From: a virus
Strand: one strand, 5' to 3'
Length of the DNA stretch: 64,000 bases
Virus record (IMG/VR): IMGVR_UViG_3300017963_000275
Coordinates: 1-64,000 of that record
This document shows, one piece after another, positions 46,269 to 55,840 of this stretch (position 1 is the stretch's first letter; every line of letters begins with the position of its first letter). The notes beneath the pieces were generated by a model. The model ran no database searches and was not told the DNA's origin. It was given only the letters and a program-made list of their open reading frames with translations. The position numbers and the translations under genes were made by a program.

Positions 46269-48554
46269 TTAGGATTTATCCTCAACTTTTTTCCCGCCCA
46301 CCGGCAGGACTCCTCGCGTCTGCAAATCCGCGAGATAGGCATCTGCTACTTGCTGACCTTTCTTAAATCTTAGCTCCACATAATTCGCCAAAGCTTGTTC
46401 CGCTACCTTCGGATCGTACTTTGGCTTACTACCTTCACTGTTTTTTTCTGTCGTGTTGTCTACTTGGGCCGTGGGATCTTCCACGGTACCCTGAGGATTA
46501 TTTGACAAACCAGAGTTTAGTTTATCAGCGATTTTATCTATGTCAACTTGACCCGTGAGATCCTTAAGGATTTCGTCCACGTCAGAGGACGACTTATCCT
46601 GTAGCTCGTCGGAGATATTAACTGGGTCTACCTCAACACCGGTTAACTTCTTAAGATCAATAATCTTTTCGACCTTAAGCCCCCTAAGAGTCTTCTCGGA
46701 ATCAGCCAACACGTTGCTCAAATTGTCGATGTCTTCATGCAGATACTTAATCTCCTTCTGAAGAGAGCTTACACGATCTTGCAATCTAGACTTTTCTTCA
46801 TCTTCATCGTGACACTTACAATCTAATTTTCGTTCATCTAGACAAGCCATAAGGCCTTCTAGCATCTTAATCAATTCATCGTCAGAATACCCATCAAAGT
46901 ATTCAACTGAAAATTGGTCTAAAATCTGCTCGGCATCTTGCGCTTCATCCTTGGCCCCCGAACAACCAAGCCGCTTGCCCTTGCGCTCAATACATGCACG
47001 AATACGAGACTTGTCGCCGGGTCCCTTGTAGCGCCCCAGCAAACGCAAAGCAGCAGTATAATGGGCACAATCAGGAACCGGGAACGAGCGTTCTGGTCCA
47101 CAAAACGAGGAGCTCGGCAACGCCTTGCGCTGCTTAGACGAGAGCTTGGCATCGTTAATCATTTTAACGACTTCGTCGCGACCCTCATCTTCAACGCCAT
47201 CCAAAAGCCCAAACAGCATTTCAGCATATTCGCGCCCGGAAGCATCGTCCTCAATGAGTTCTTGATAGGAATCGCCAAAGAAATCTGCTACAGGATCAGT
47301 ATCCTCTTCTTCAGACTCCTCTTCCTCTTCGTCTTGAACCTCCTCTTCAACATCATCCTCAACCTCTTCATCAGACTCTTCAGTCTGGTCGCCAGCCTCA
47401 TCTTGCACATCTTCTTCTGATTCCTCATCGGAAGCGTCCTCATTCGATTGATCTTCATCTTCAACCGACTGGGTGTCGTCTGTGCCCTCTTGAGCTGCCG
47501 ATTCTTCGGAAGCATCCTCGGTAGCCTCGTCCTGAACCTCGTCCTTGGCAGGTTCTTCCTGCGTGAGCTGCTCGGACATCAGTTCAAGCAGCCTTTCTTC
47601 GTTGAGGTCCTCTTGGCTGTCCAGAAGTTGCTTCACGCAGTCTTCCAAGTTCTCGAGACCTTGAAATCTCTCGTCTTTGGAGACCAAAGCAAATGCATCT
47701 TTAAACAACATACCTTTTTCCTCCTTAGTATCAATTACGAGGTTCACTTCAGGTACTTCGCCCTGAGAACCCTTTTCGACTTTAACAAAGTCCTGCATGC
47801 CACCATTATGGACTTCGATGACAGAAGAATGTGTGTCTGCGGGCTTGTTCACAAAAGACCACTCGTCATACCTGAGATCACCCGCAATAAGAACGCACTT
47901 CTTCTTATCGTAAACTTTTCCCGGAATATGCTCACAACGACCATCATCCCCAGCCCAATCCGTTTTACAAACAGAACATACAGCGCTGTCAGTCGTAGCC
48001 CCAACTGAACCAGTCAGATAACGCTTGTCTAATACCTTTTGAATGGCAGCAGGATCGGAAATATCAGCAACCAATTCAATATAACCCAAACCCTCATAAT
48101 CGGGATCATCAACGATAGATTCGTCGTTAATAAAAGTTTTTCGCGCAAAATCAATAAGTTTTTCGTTGGACATATTGCCAGCAACAAAATCCTGAAGTTG
48201 CTTATCTTTAGATACTGAGAACGAATCCTTTACCGAGTCCCGGAAGCCACCACTCAGATCAACGTATCTGGCCTGAATCACTCGACCAACTGGATCTTCA
48301 TGAGATTCGTGGTGAACCTGAATTGGCTTGGGATACTGATCCGTAAAAGAGGCTGCGCCAGATCTCATCTTATGGGGTAGGTAAAACCCATTGTTACGGG
48401 TAATCTTGCCCGCATGCGTTGCAGCAATTCTGATACGCAACGTCTGAGCGCTGTTCTGTGGATTGGCAAAATAGTCTTTAACCTCAGATTTAATCTCTGG
48501 GTTAAAACTTACCGAATCCACGAACTTAATGAAATTTTTAAACGACTTTGCCAT
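46269..48554 (-). CDS. Prohead protease fused to acidic scaffold
   Basis: 761 residues. Residues 35-245 resemble capsid maturation proteases: GFYLPHKM, VHHESHEDPVGRVI (candidate His81, His82 or His85), and LTGSVGATTDSAVCSVC with candidate Ser183. A zinc-type cluster (Cys193, Cys196, Cys207, Cys220) follows, then GDLRYDEWSFVNKPAD. Residues about 330-420 are almost all Asp/Glu, and 585-640 form a coiled coil, both typical of scaffold. A Cys-rich segment near 485-530 (FCGPERSFPVPDC) recurs in phage proteases. It would build the prohead then cleave itself and others. AAAGGA precedes the ATG. Confidence 0.88.
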   Translation of the reverse strand: MAKSFKNFIKFVDSVSFNPEIKSEVKDYFANPQNSAQTLRIRIAATHAGKITRNNGFYLPHKMRSGAASFTDQYPKPIQVHHESHEDPVGRVIQARYVDLSGGFRDSVKDSFSVSKDKQLQDFVAGNMSNEKLIDFARKTFINDESIVDDPDYEGLGYIELVADISDPAAIQKVLDKRYLTGSVGATTDSAVCSVCKTDWAGDDGRCEHIPGKVYDKKKCVLIAGDLRYDEWSFVNKPADTHSSVIEVHNGGMQDFVKVEKGSQGEVPEVNLVIDTKEEKGMLFKDAFALVSKDERFQGLENLEDCVKQLLDSQEDLNEERLLELMSEQLTQEEPAKDEVQDEATEDASEESAAQEGTDDTQSVEDEDQSNEDASDEESEEDVQDEAGDQTEESDEEVEDDVEEEVQDEEEEESEEEDTDPVADFFGDSYQELIEDDASGREYAEMLFGLLDGVEDEGRDEVVKMINDAKLSSKQRKALPSSSFCGPERSFPVPDCAHYTAALRLLGRYKGPGDKSRIRACIERKGKRLGCSGAKDEAQDAEQILDQFSVEYFDGYSDDELIKMLEGLMACLDERKLDCKCHDEDEEKSRLQDRVSSLQKEIKYLHEDIDNLSNVLADSEKTLRGLKVEKIIDLKKLTGVEVDPVNISDELQDKSSSDVDEILKDLTGQVDIDKIADKLNSGLSNNPQGTVEDPTAQVDNTTEKNSEGSKPKYDPKVAEQALANYVELRFKKGQQVADAYLADLQTRGVLPVGGKKVEDKS

Positions 48555-48557
48555 GAG

Positions 48558-51092
48558 CTATCCTTTCAATTGGGCATTGCAAATCTTAAAGGCCCTAGTC
48601 TTAATCTCTTTTTCACTCATGCCTGGATTCTTTTTTCTCAATTGGGCTTTGACTGACAATACACAACGTTCAAGTTTTGTCGCATCATCGACATCCCCCT
48701 CAACGTCTTCTGGGGGAAATGCTTTAACGCACTTCATGCAATAATATGCCCCAGATCGTGGCTGCAAAGTAACAGTATTGCCACACTGGGGACATACGCC
48801 TGTTTTCTTACTGAGAGACGGATCGTTTTGCTCAACGGCCGGCTTGCCCTTGTTGCGGGGCGGAACAAATTTCGAACCATCCTCTGCAACCAGTGCCGTC
48901 ATTGACATTCGACTATGTGGGTGTAACGGCGGAACATCATTAATGTTGGCTGCCGCCACCTCAATCAAACGGCCATTAACAGCCTGACACTGCTCACAGG
49001 CACCATTAGCAGCATCCAGTCGCAAATAATCAAGCCCCAGAAATCTCATGCCCAGAACTCGACCGTAGTTATATGCCTTGCGAAGCTCGATATCCCAAAT
49101 AAGCTTCGTGCGCCATCGTACAGAATCAAAAGCAAGGTGTACTTCTTCCATCGCTTTTTTCTGTACTTCTGGTAGTTTAACATTTCCATTGATAGCGTCA
49201 ATTCTACGTTCCGCTAAAGCAACCATATTGTGAATCAACTTATTGACAAAAAACTCAATACGCTCGCGCAATTCATAGCGGCCCTGACTAATCAGATTTG
49301 GGCTCTCGGAAGAACGATTACCGGTCTGCAGATTAAACCCTCGAATTAATTCAGTAACCGCAACCGAATACAGACGCTCTGTGGTGTCGGCAGCCCAAAT
49401 ACGTGCCATCGACAAGATATGTTCTGGCCCCATATGGCCACGCGTAATCAAGTTTGCCCGAACGCGACGAACCGTATCCTCTTCAAGCTGTTTAAAAGAA
49501 GCAGCTACAAAATTGTCTTGTCGTGTACGTGGACGTGATTGTGCCACAGCCATCTTGGTCTGCCTATCGGCTTCGGCCTGAGCGCGCTGCGAGGCCTCGG
49601 TTTCTTCTTTAGATTTCACAATCTGACCAGTTACAACACCAAGTGTACGTGCCTCAGCAGCCATTTTTGCGGCTACAGAATAGGGCTCGTCAACAGCCTT
49701 GATAATAGTTTCTGGTTCCTTAAAGAGCTTCCAGTGGGTATTGAACCAATCTGGATATTTGGACGGATCTTGGTCTTCCGGGTCTTCTGGAACCTCAATT
49801 GGTTCGCGACCCATCTCAGCCCTAAGCTCATCCCACGTAATCGCATTCCCCTCAAACAGCTCTACAGAATGTTTTTCCGATTCCATTTTATTCTGGAGAT
49901 CGATTTCCTTAAACTGCAGATGCACCATAAACTCTTCATCGAGAACCCTGTCGCCAAAAGTAGATTCAAGAAGAAGTTCAGAAATAACCTCGTGATCCCA
50001 TTGCGCTTCTAGCTCATCCTGAACATCTTTAACTGTATCAATCAGAGCACGAGACATGGTTTGTGCTGTAGCCCGATTAGTGGTATCCCCATCGCCCATA
50101 TCCACCTGCGAAACACCAAGGCCAGCAAAAATACGCTTTTTGAAATGTTCTAGATATCCTTCTGCTCTTAGTGCTCTACCCTCTGCACCAATGGCGGTAA
50201 TCTCATGACGTTCCGGTGTAACAATAGCTCCCTCAGCTGGCATATACTGAATCTGTTCCTCAACAACCTCAATCTCACGCAGACCATCTTCTGTAAAACC
50301 TGCTGGGGCTGTTTCTGTTCCAACCTTGTAATGAAACAGGGGAAAGAGATACTGATATAACAGCAGTTCGACATTTTCTTCGATTTGACGAAGTGCTCGA
50401 ATGTCATCAATAACCGGAATCAGCGTAGGCACGCCAAAAATAAAGCCTTCGCGTCTATCAATGCAAAAATGAACAACGTCATCAACTGAGAAAAACCGAA
50501 ACTTGCCGTCCGGAAGCATCTGCTTCCAGCGAAGGATTTTGCCAGTATTCTCATTCATCTCAAAACGCATTGTTTCTGGCGCTGCAGGAAAGAGACCGGC
50601 AATCGGCTTAAGCTCTTTGCCGTCTGCAGTCACACGCTTACGTCCACCAGATGCCTTTTCGTCACGAACTTTGATTATAAAAGCGTTAGATACCCGAATG
50701 AGACTTTGAGCAACACGTTTTAAGAGCTGAACGTGGGGAATACCTGTGGCGCGACTGATCTGAGCAAAACGAGTTTTTACATAGCGCGCTGTACGCTTAT
50801 CGGGCCCAGAATAGCCTACCCCCTCCTTAAACATGAGGCCGACTTTCTTCTTAAAAGCCTGCCGCACATAACCATCGGTGTCCTCAATCTTGCCAATTTC
50901 GGCCAAATCATATTCGCCCGCAGAAAACGACCCTCTGCCAGACGAATAACTTTGTCCGTATTTTAAAACACGTGGCCTGACAGAAGGAATCTGAGATACA
51001 GGAATCGTACCAGATTCTGGCTTGACTGAAGATACTGTGACCCGGTCCCCAACTGCCCGGTCAAGAGAAATATTTAGGCCTAAAAATTTCAT
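48558..51092 (-). CDS. Portal protein fused to MuF-like domain and zinc ribbon
   Basis: 844 residues. Residues about 1-430 are a portal: YVRQAFKKKVGLMFKEGVGY, SNAFIIKVRD, FSVDDVVHFCIDRREG and KKRIFAGLGVSQVDMGDGD in typical order. From about 530 to 735 is a SPP1 gp7/MuF-like domain, ending LDAANGACEQCQAVNG, then PPLHPHSRMSMTALV with Cys699, Cys702, His724 and His726. A zinc ribbon follows (Cys767, Cys770, Cys785, Cys788). The portal is the DNA gate at the head vertex. The gene overlaps its upstream neighbour as ATGA. Combining all parts in one chain is unusual. Confidence 0.9.
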   Translation of the reverse strand: MKFLGLNISLDRAVGDRVTVSSVKPESGTIPVSQIPSVRPRVLKYGQSYSSGRGSFSAGEYDLAEIGKIEDTDGYVRQAFKKKVGLMFKEGVGYSGPDKRTARYVKTRFAQISRATGIPHVQLLKRVAQSLIRVSNAFIIKVRDEKASGGRKRVTADGKELKPIAGLFPAAPETMRFEMNENTGKILRWKQMLPDGKFRFFSVDDVVHFCIDRREGFIFGVPTLIPVIDDIRALRQIEENVELLLYQYLFPLFHYKVGTETAPAGFTEDGLREIEVVEEQIQYMPAEGAIVTPERHEITAIGAEGRALRAEGYLEHFKKRIFAGLGVSQVDMGDGDTTNRATAQTMSRALIDTVKDVQDELEAQWDHEVISELLLESTFGDRVLDEEFMVHLQFKEIDLQNKMESEKHSVELFEGNAITWDELRAEMGREPIEVPEDPEDQDPSKYPDWFNTHWKLFKEPETIIKAVDEPYSVAAKMAAEARTLGVVTGQIVKSKEETEASQRAQAEADRQTKMAVAQSRPRTRQDNFVAASFKQLEEDTVRRVRANLITRGHMGPEHILSMARIWAADTTERLYSVAVTELIRGFNLQTGNRSSESPNLISQGRYELRERIEFFVNKLIHNMVALAERRIDAINGNVKLPEVQKKAMEEVHLAFDSVRWRTKLIWDIELRKAYNYGRVLGMRFLGLDYLRLDAANGACEQCQAVNGRLIEVAAANINDVPPLHPHSRMSMTALVAEDGSKFVPPRNKGKPAVEQNDPSLSKKTGVCPQCGNTVTLQPRSGAYYCMKCVKAFPPEDVEGDVDDATKLERCVLSVKAQLRKKNPGMSEKEIKTRAFKICNAQLKG

Positions 51093-52624
51093 GTCATATT
51101 CAGTTCCGAAATATATTGATTGACCTTGTCTGCCTCATCAGCAGAAACCTCTAACCTGCATGGTGTCTTCACTCTAACTGGTTCAATTAGAGCGGATACA
51201 GTGTCTCGGATGGCATCGGTAACGATAACATCCTCCCCCTCAAATTCAAACACATTTTCGATATTTGACAAGGCCTGAGGAATCGATGCTAGCGTATCAG
51301 CCTGTTCTGGAACTCTTTCAGAAATGTTGATATTCCCCTCATCATCCATAGAAATATCAAAAGCTCCATTAGGACTTAGATAGTTCTCAAAGAAAGCATC
51401 AATTTCCCGTTTTTCGGCTTTACCTCCGGAACACTGCACATCTCCTTTCGTTAAAGCCAAAATCAAGGCAATAATAAAACCAATCAAGCGCACCATGGTT
51501 AATTTTTCGAAAGTTTTCACCAAATAGTTAAAATCTCCACCGCCAACTTCGCCCAGAAGGGCCTTAAATTCACCCAGATACATATCGAGTTTTTCTTTGA
51601 TTGTGGCAATTCCGCCCTCAAGAGTGCGCTTAAGTGTACGTAATGCGTTATCTAATCCTGCAGCAGTCTCTGCTAAAATGCTATCTTTGCCAATTTGTGG
51701 TGGTGGCTGAGTGGGATCATGTGGCAACTTAGCCAACTGCTGATTGATAGCATCCACAATGCAATCTAGTGGATTAACAACAAGCAGTACGAATTGATCA
51801 AAGAGCCCAATGATGCCACTAAAAATAGCACTAAATAACGGGCCCACTAGGGACATCAAGAATCCAATTAAGAAATCTAGATTCGGAGCCTCGAGGGTAA
51901 GAAGAGAAATAAACAACATAATAATACGCTGTAAGTCAGGAATACACATAAAAGACAATAGATCTAAGAGTTTACAGAAATCACCAAACAGATCTAGGTT
52001 ACTCAAAATATTACCGATGCCCGTCAAAAACTTGAGAGCCTCCATTAAAAAGTTTTCTAGCATACCAAGCAAATCAAGATTTGGATTAAATTCTATCCAT
52101 GCCCCAAGACGTAAATCGCAAGGAATACACTCACTTAGCCAATCCATAAAGGCATTGCTGCCACCGCCGCCTTTGTCGGTATTTTTGGTCGAGTGCTGCT
52201 CCTTGCCGATATTAAGAGACTGAAGATCTTCGTCTGTCTTGCCGCCAGTTCCCGAATCAGCACCTCCGGGCACCTCGATTCCCGCCTTGGCAGCAAGCTT
52301 CTGCACATCCGAAGATACAATATCTTCTGGATTAAACATGTAGGTGCTCAGCATCTTAGCAACAGACTGACTCATAATCTTGTGATTTTCGATATGTCTA
52401 TTGAACGGGGCAAAAACAGCCGCTTCGGTAGGTGTAAAGTGGGCTCCACGCTCATAAGTGCGTGCAATTAATGCGCAATCAGGAAATTTTGTTCCTAGGT
52501 CGGTACGCTCTGGGTCAACCGCAAGAACAGCGTTGATATCAACATTCTTGAGGTCATCAAGGCTTTGAACATGTAGTTCTCTGCGCAACTGACTCTGTGT
52601 TTTAACAACGCGCTTAATTTCCAT
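51089..52624 (-). CDS. Virion protein with long hydrophobic/amphipathic helices, unknown
   Basis: 511 residues. Residues 1-110 are soluble. A Gly-rich linker near 150-160 is followed by a long run of Leu/Phe-rich helices at about 175-300, such as LENFLMEALKFLTGIGNI and LIGFLMSLVGPLFSAIFSG. A helical remainder follows. It lies between terminase and portal, so it is probably a connector or internal head protein, perhaps ejected into the membrane. The start is in a TAATG overlap; the ribosome site is the Glu-Gly repeat DNA of the gene upstream. The function is not recognised. Confidence 0.6.
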   Translation of the reverse strand: MEIKRVVKTQSQLRRELHVQSLDDLKNVDINAVLAVDPERTDLGTKFPDCALIARTYERGAHFTPTEAAVFAPFNRHIENHKIMSQSVAKMLSTYMFNPEDIVSSDVQKLAAKAGIEVPGGADSGTGGKTDEDLQSLNIGKEQHSTKNTDKGGGGSNAFMDWLSECIPCDLRLGAWIEFNPNLDLLGMLENFLMEALKFLTGIGNILSNLDLFGDFCKLLDLLSFMCIPDLQRIIMLFISLLTLEAPNLDFLIGFLMSLVGPLFSAIFSGIIGLFDQFVLLVVNPLDCIVDAINQQLAKLPHDPTQPPPQIGKDSILAETAAGLDNALRTLKRTLEGGIATIKEKLDMYLGEFKALLGEVGGGDFNYLVKTFEKLTMVRLIGFIIALILALTKGDVQCSGGKAEKREIDAFFENYLSPNGAFDISMDDEGNINISERVPEQADTLASIPQALSNIENVFEFEGEDVIVTDAIRDTVSALIEPVRVKTPCRLEVSADEADKVNQYISELNMT

Positions 52625-53349
52625 TAAGGCAACCCTTCTCCTTCGCCTTCCCCTTCGCCCTCTTCATTGCTACCCTCGTCGTCTCCGCCGCCACCGCCGC
52701 CACCAGGGATCAATGAGAGAACCAAATCTGTAATCATATCCTTAAGCATACCAAATAATGTGATAAGTGCATTCGCCTGAAACTCAACCAGGTTGACGGG
52801 CTCAACAGTTGTCCCGGTTGAATTAATCTCGGGACGCGCTTCGCCTGGGCGTAGCCCCAAACCACCAAAATCTGTTCGCAGGGGATCGGCCTGAGCATTA
52901 CGCATATCTTGCACTGTTAATCCGGGCTGTGCCGCTGTTGCATTCTTTTGCCCCTTAACACATTCTTTGTAATCTTCATAAGTTATAACAGAGGTATCAA
53001 CCTTATCCGGAAAACGACGCTTAAGGGCCATAATAACCCCTGCGTCCTTATACGGGTCAAGATGAATATCCAGGCCTCCAAGTGCCTGCATTCTCTGATC
53101 AATCCGTGTTTCTGCCAATTCGGCTAGCTTCCCAAGCGCCTCAAATCCAGCGATCAAATTACGAGTTCTCTCCCGCAAGCTTTGCTGAACATCATCTACG
53201 TCTTCTGAAGATAGTTGTTTTTCGGATGGCACGTGTTCTGGGGCCACAAAATCAATCTTGGGTCGATAGTTGAGAATAAAATCATCATCTGCAAAATCTC
53301 GTCCGGTATCGTCAGAGAGGGGCAGATGTGTTTTTTCTTTTTTAGCCAT
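52624..53349 (-). CDS. Virion/connector protein with Gly7 and Glu-Gly tail, unknown
   Basis: 241 residues from ATG at 53349 (MAKKEKTHLPLSDD), in a TAATG overlap with the upstream gene. A longer frame to 53529 would overlap the upstream gene by 180 bases and has a poor N-terminus, so it is rejected. The protein is helical, then has a hydrophobic helix (NALITLFGMLKDMITDLVLS), a run of seven Gly, and an EG-repeat tail ending EGLP. The low-complexity C-terminus may be exposed. The family is unknown. Confidence 0.6.
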   Translation of the reverse strand: MAKKEKTHLPLSDDTGRDFADDDFILNYRPKIDFVAPEHVPSEKQLSSEDVDDVQQSLRERTRNLIAGFEALGKLAELAETRIDQRMQALGGLDIHLDPYKDAGVIMALKRRFPDKVDTSVITYEDYKECVKGQKNATAAQPGLTVQDMRNAQADPLRTDFGGLGLRPGEARPEINSTGTTVEPVNLVEFQANALITLFGMLKDMITDLVLSLIPGGGGGGGDDEGSNEEGEGEGEGEGLP

Positions 53350-53786
53350 TAAATCAAATACTCCGTAGCAGTAATCTGGAATGTGATAGTTGTCAGAGTT
53401 TCGATATCCTGCCCACGAGGAATTGCAACCCGAACCCAGATTGGAATAAATGTCACAACATCTCCCAATTGCGAATTTCCTATTGACTCTGTGAGCGTAA
53501 GTGTAGTCCCAGGAGTAATGGCTGTCCATTCTTCATGGGTCAGTTCAATATCTCGCTGAGACAGCTTCCAGTACCAGCCCTCTTGAGTGCTATCTACATG
53601 GCTTGAAGGAGAAGTGTCTGATAATGACACAGAAACGTTATCATACCAGTAACTGGCATCGTCATTACGCAAATAAATCTTGTGATCCTGGATACCGCCT
53701 ATGCGCCCATCTACCGTAACAGTGAATGGGTCTAGAGAATCAAAATAATCGTCTTTATCAGCAGTTTTATAAAGCTTGAGGGCCAT
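53349..53786 (-). CDS. Small beta-rich virion protein, unknown
   Basis: 145 residues, mostly beta, about one immunoglobulin-like domain in length. It has DPFTVTVDGRIGGIQDHKIY, WYDNVSVSLSDTSPS, TPGTTLTLTESIGNSQLGDV and WVRVAIPRGQDIETLTTITF, typical of a phage surface or connector beta-sandwich. GGGGGAAGG precedes the ATG. It lies just after the large terminase and ends in a TAATG overlap. It could be a head-decoration or portal-associated protein. The family is not recognised. Confidence 0.6.
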   Translation of the reverse strand: MALKLYKTADKDDYFDSLDPFTVTVDGRIGGIQDHKIYLRNDDASYWYDNVSVSLSDTSPSSHVDSTQEGWYWKLSQRDIELTHEEWTAITPGTTLTLTESIGNSQLGDVVTFIPIWVRVAIPRGQDIETLTTITFQITATEYLI

Positions 53787-53798
53787 TAGCCTTCCCCC

Positions 53799-55820
53799 TT
53801 AAATATTTTTTCTCCTCGGACGGGATGAACCCCTGCGAGAAGGTTGTCTATTAAGCCGCTGTGATGCATCTGACATTGCTTCCCTTAGGCTTCTAACTCT
53901 AGGCCTAGGAGCATCCCTGCCAAAACCCGGCCAAGACCATAGCTTTACTGGCCCCCTGGCCCCATCAACAGATGCAGTATTCATTGGCAATTCGCCATGT
54001 TCCGGAACCACTAGTCTATCCGATCCACCCTCTACGGCTGCGGCACGCCCCATCTTAGGGCGATGAGCTTCTTTTTCTTGCAATGCTTTGCGTGGATCTT
54101 TGTCTCCCCTAAGTATAGCTCCAATCTCAGCAGAAAATGAAATACGCGCCTCGTGCTTCGGAGCCCCAAATGCTGACTTCTCTAAAGTAAAAGCTACAAG
54201 AGCTAAGTTTACCGCATCCAGGAAGTGATCTCCAACAGATTCGTCCTGCATCTCATAAACAGGAACTCCTGTAGTTGTAATCCTTTTAACTATATAGCCC
54301 TGGAGAGCTTTTGTAAATAACTCATCTGACGATGGATACTTAAATGTAAGCTGTTCAAAACGACGCACCGAATTCTCAATCAGAAATGGCTTCGCCTTTT
54401 TAGAAATCGGCTGCTTGGTGAACAGATCTCGTATTTCAATAGAACCACCAAAGTCATATCCCTTAACGATATTACGCAATCTAGCATTAGGAGAATTTGC
54501 TCCTTCGCCAGCAAGAGAGTCGTAACCGAACTTCTGCAATACCTCAATCTGTGTCGTGCCAAATCCCTTATCTACATAAATCATTGTTGGATTCCAAAAC
54601 CTGTTTAATTCGGCTACCTTTTGGCATGCAGACAATTGGGTACGCTCAGATCGAGTCATAACGACTTTGTCAACTAAACGAAATAAGCCAGAAGCAGGCT
54701 CAAATCCAACTACGGCTAAAGTTGTGCCGATCTTGACGTCGTTCCAGTCAACCCCCATCATATAAATCCAGTTTGGATTGGGCTTATAGTCGCCGTAGTC
54801 ATAATCATCTTGAGCCAATTCAATATACTTGTTCTGATAAACCCCTTCTTCTTGTTCCCCAAACTCAGCTAGAATTTCATGTTTATATCCGTCTTCTGTC
54901 AATTGACTTCTAAAGAATCTCTCTCTTTCTTCTGTCCAATTCGGGTTAATCTGAGATGGAAAATGAAATTCGCGATACATCGGGTCGCGACATGATTCAA
55001 AGAACTTTTCTCGTTTACCGGCTGGAGTAGATGACATCCATACAGTTGCTTCGGGAAAGTTTGTGATGGTAGCTAAGGCAGCATTCAAGTCGCCAGCAGA
55101 TAAGTAATCTGCCTCGTCAAATACCAACATGTGTGCAGGTTGTCCACGAGAAGCTCCAGCTTCTTGCTTCGACTTAGTACCGGCTGTAAAACCGATAATA
55201 ATAGAACCATTATGCAATTCAATTTGATGAGTAGGTTTTTTAACCTTGCGCCGCACTGAATTACTTAACATTGCATTGTTATCAATAAAGGTGCGCAAAC
55301 GTTCAAAAATCAACTCAACCTGAGAATCATAAGGGGCAATAATTACGCAACGAAAATTTTTGTGAGTAAAAACATTGTGTAAAACCGAAACACACAGCAC
55401 TTCTGTTTTGCCCGCTTGCCGCCCAATACGAAAAACTTTATATTTTGCCGAACATCTAAGCATCTCTCCCTGATAGGGCCGATTAAAAACAGATTTCCCT
55501 GCTAGTGCCACCCCCTCTTCGTATTGTGCTAAGCCAGTTGGCATACTTCCTTCTAAGCTTTTGCGCTTCCAGTGTTCTCCTATCGGATCATAACAATGCC
55601 AATCTAAAAATTTACCAGCCCACGTAACAGCATCAATCATAGAAATAGCCAGTTCTGGATCTCCGCTCACGCTAGAGCGGACATCTGCTGGCAAATATTC
55701 GAGAGGAATACCGTGACAGGGTATATCAAAGGAATCGCCTCTTTTGAGGCGATGTTTGGAAATATATCTACGAATACAACTACTACACTCGGATGTGCAT
55801 TGATTGAGGTTAATCGACAT
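53799..55820 (-). CDS. terL: Terminase large subunit
   Basis: 673 residues with both expected enzyme domains. ATPase: RIGRQAGKTEV (Walker A, Lys138), MLVFDEADYL (Walker B, Asp235-Glu236), and SSTPAGK (motif III, 263-269). RNase H-like nuclease: MGVDWND (Asp358), MIYVDKGFG (Asp417), and GDHFLDAVN (Asp531, Asp535). It pumps DNA into the prohead and cuts the concatemer. An N-terminal Cys cluster (Cys8, Cys12, Cys15, Cys35) may bind zinc. The C-terminus is Arg-rich and may contact the portal. The ribosome site is weak. Confidence 0.97.
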   Translation of the reverse strand: MSINLNQCTSECSSCIRRYISKHRLKRGDSFDIPCHGIPLEYLPADVRSSVSGDPELAISMIDAVTWAGKFLDWHCYDPIGEHWKRKSLEGSMPTGLAQYEEGVALAGKSVFNRPYQGEMLRCSAKYKVFRIGRQAGKTEVLCVSVLHNVFTHKNFRCVIIAPYDSQVELIFERLRTFIDNNAMLSNSVRRKVKKPTHQIELHNGSIIIGFTAGTKSKQEAGASRGQPAHMLVFDEADYLSAGDLNAALATITNFPEATVWMSSTPAGKREKFFESCRDPMYREFHFPSQINPNWTEERERFFRSQLTEDGYKHEILAEFGEQEEGVYQNKYIELAQDDYDYGDYKPNPNWIYMMGVDWNDVKIGTTLAVVGFEPASGLFRLVDKVVMTRSERTQLSACQKVAELNRFWNPTMIYVDKGFGTTQIEVLQKFGYDSLAGEGANSPNARLRNIVKGYDFGGSIEIRDLFTKQPISKKAKPFLIENSVRRFEQLTFKYPSSDELFTKALQGYIVKRITTTGVPVYEMQDESVGDHFLDAVNLALVAFTLEKSAFGAPKHEARISFSAEIGAILRGDKDPRKALQEKEAHRPKMGRAAAVEGGSDRLVVPEHGELPMNTASVDGARGPVKLWSWPGFGRDAPRPRVRSLREAMSDASQRLNRQPSRRGSSRPRRKNI

Positions 55821-55840
55821 AATTACCCAGCATTATTATC

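Noticed and set aside
46938-48008. Two plus-strand frames (160 and 186 codons) rich in Phe/Leu, resembling membrane proteins
   Set aside because: They mirror the Asp/Glu-rich scaffold; GAA/GAG/GAT read in reverse give Phe/Leu/Ile. No ribosome sites.
53350-53529. N-terminal extension of the 241-residue gene by 60 codons
   Set aside because: It would overlap the upstream gene in another frame, is unlike the rest in composition, and the inner ATG fits the TAATG coupling used elsewhere.
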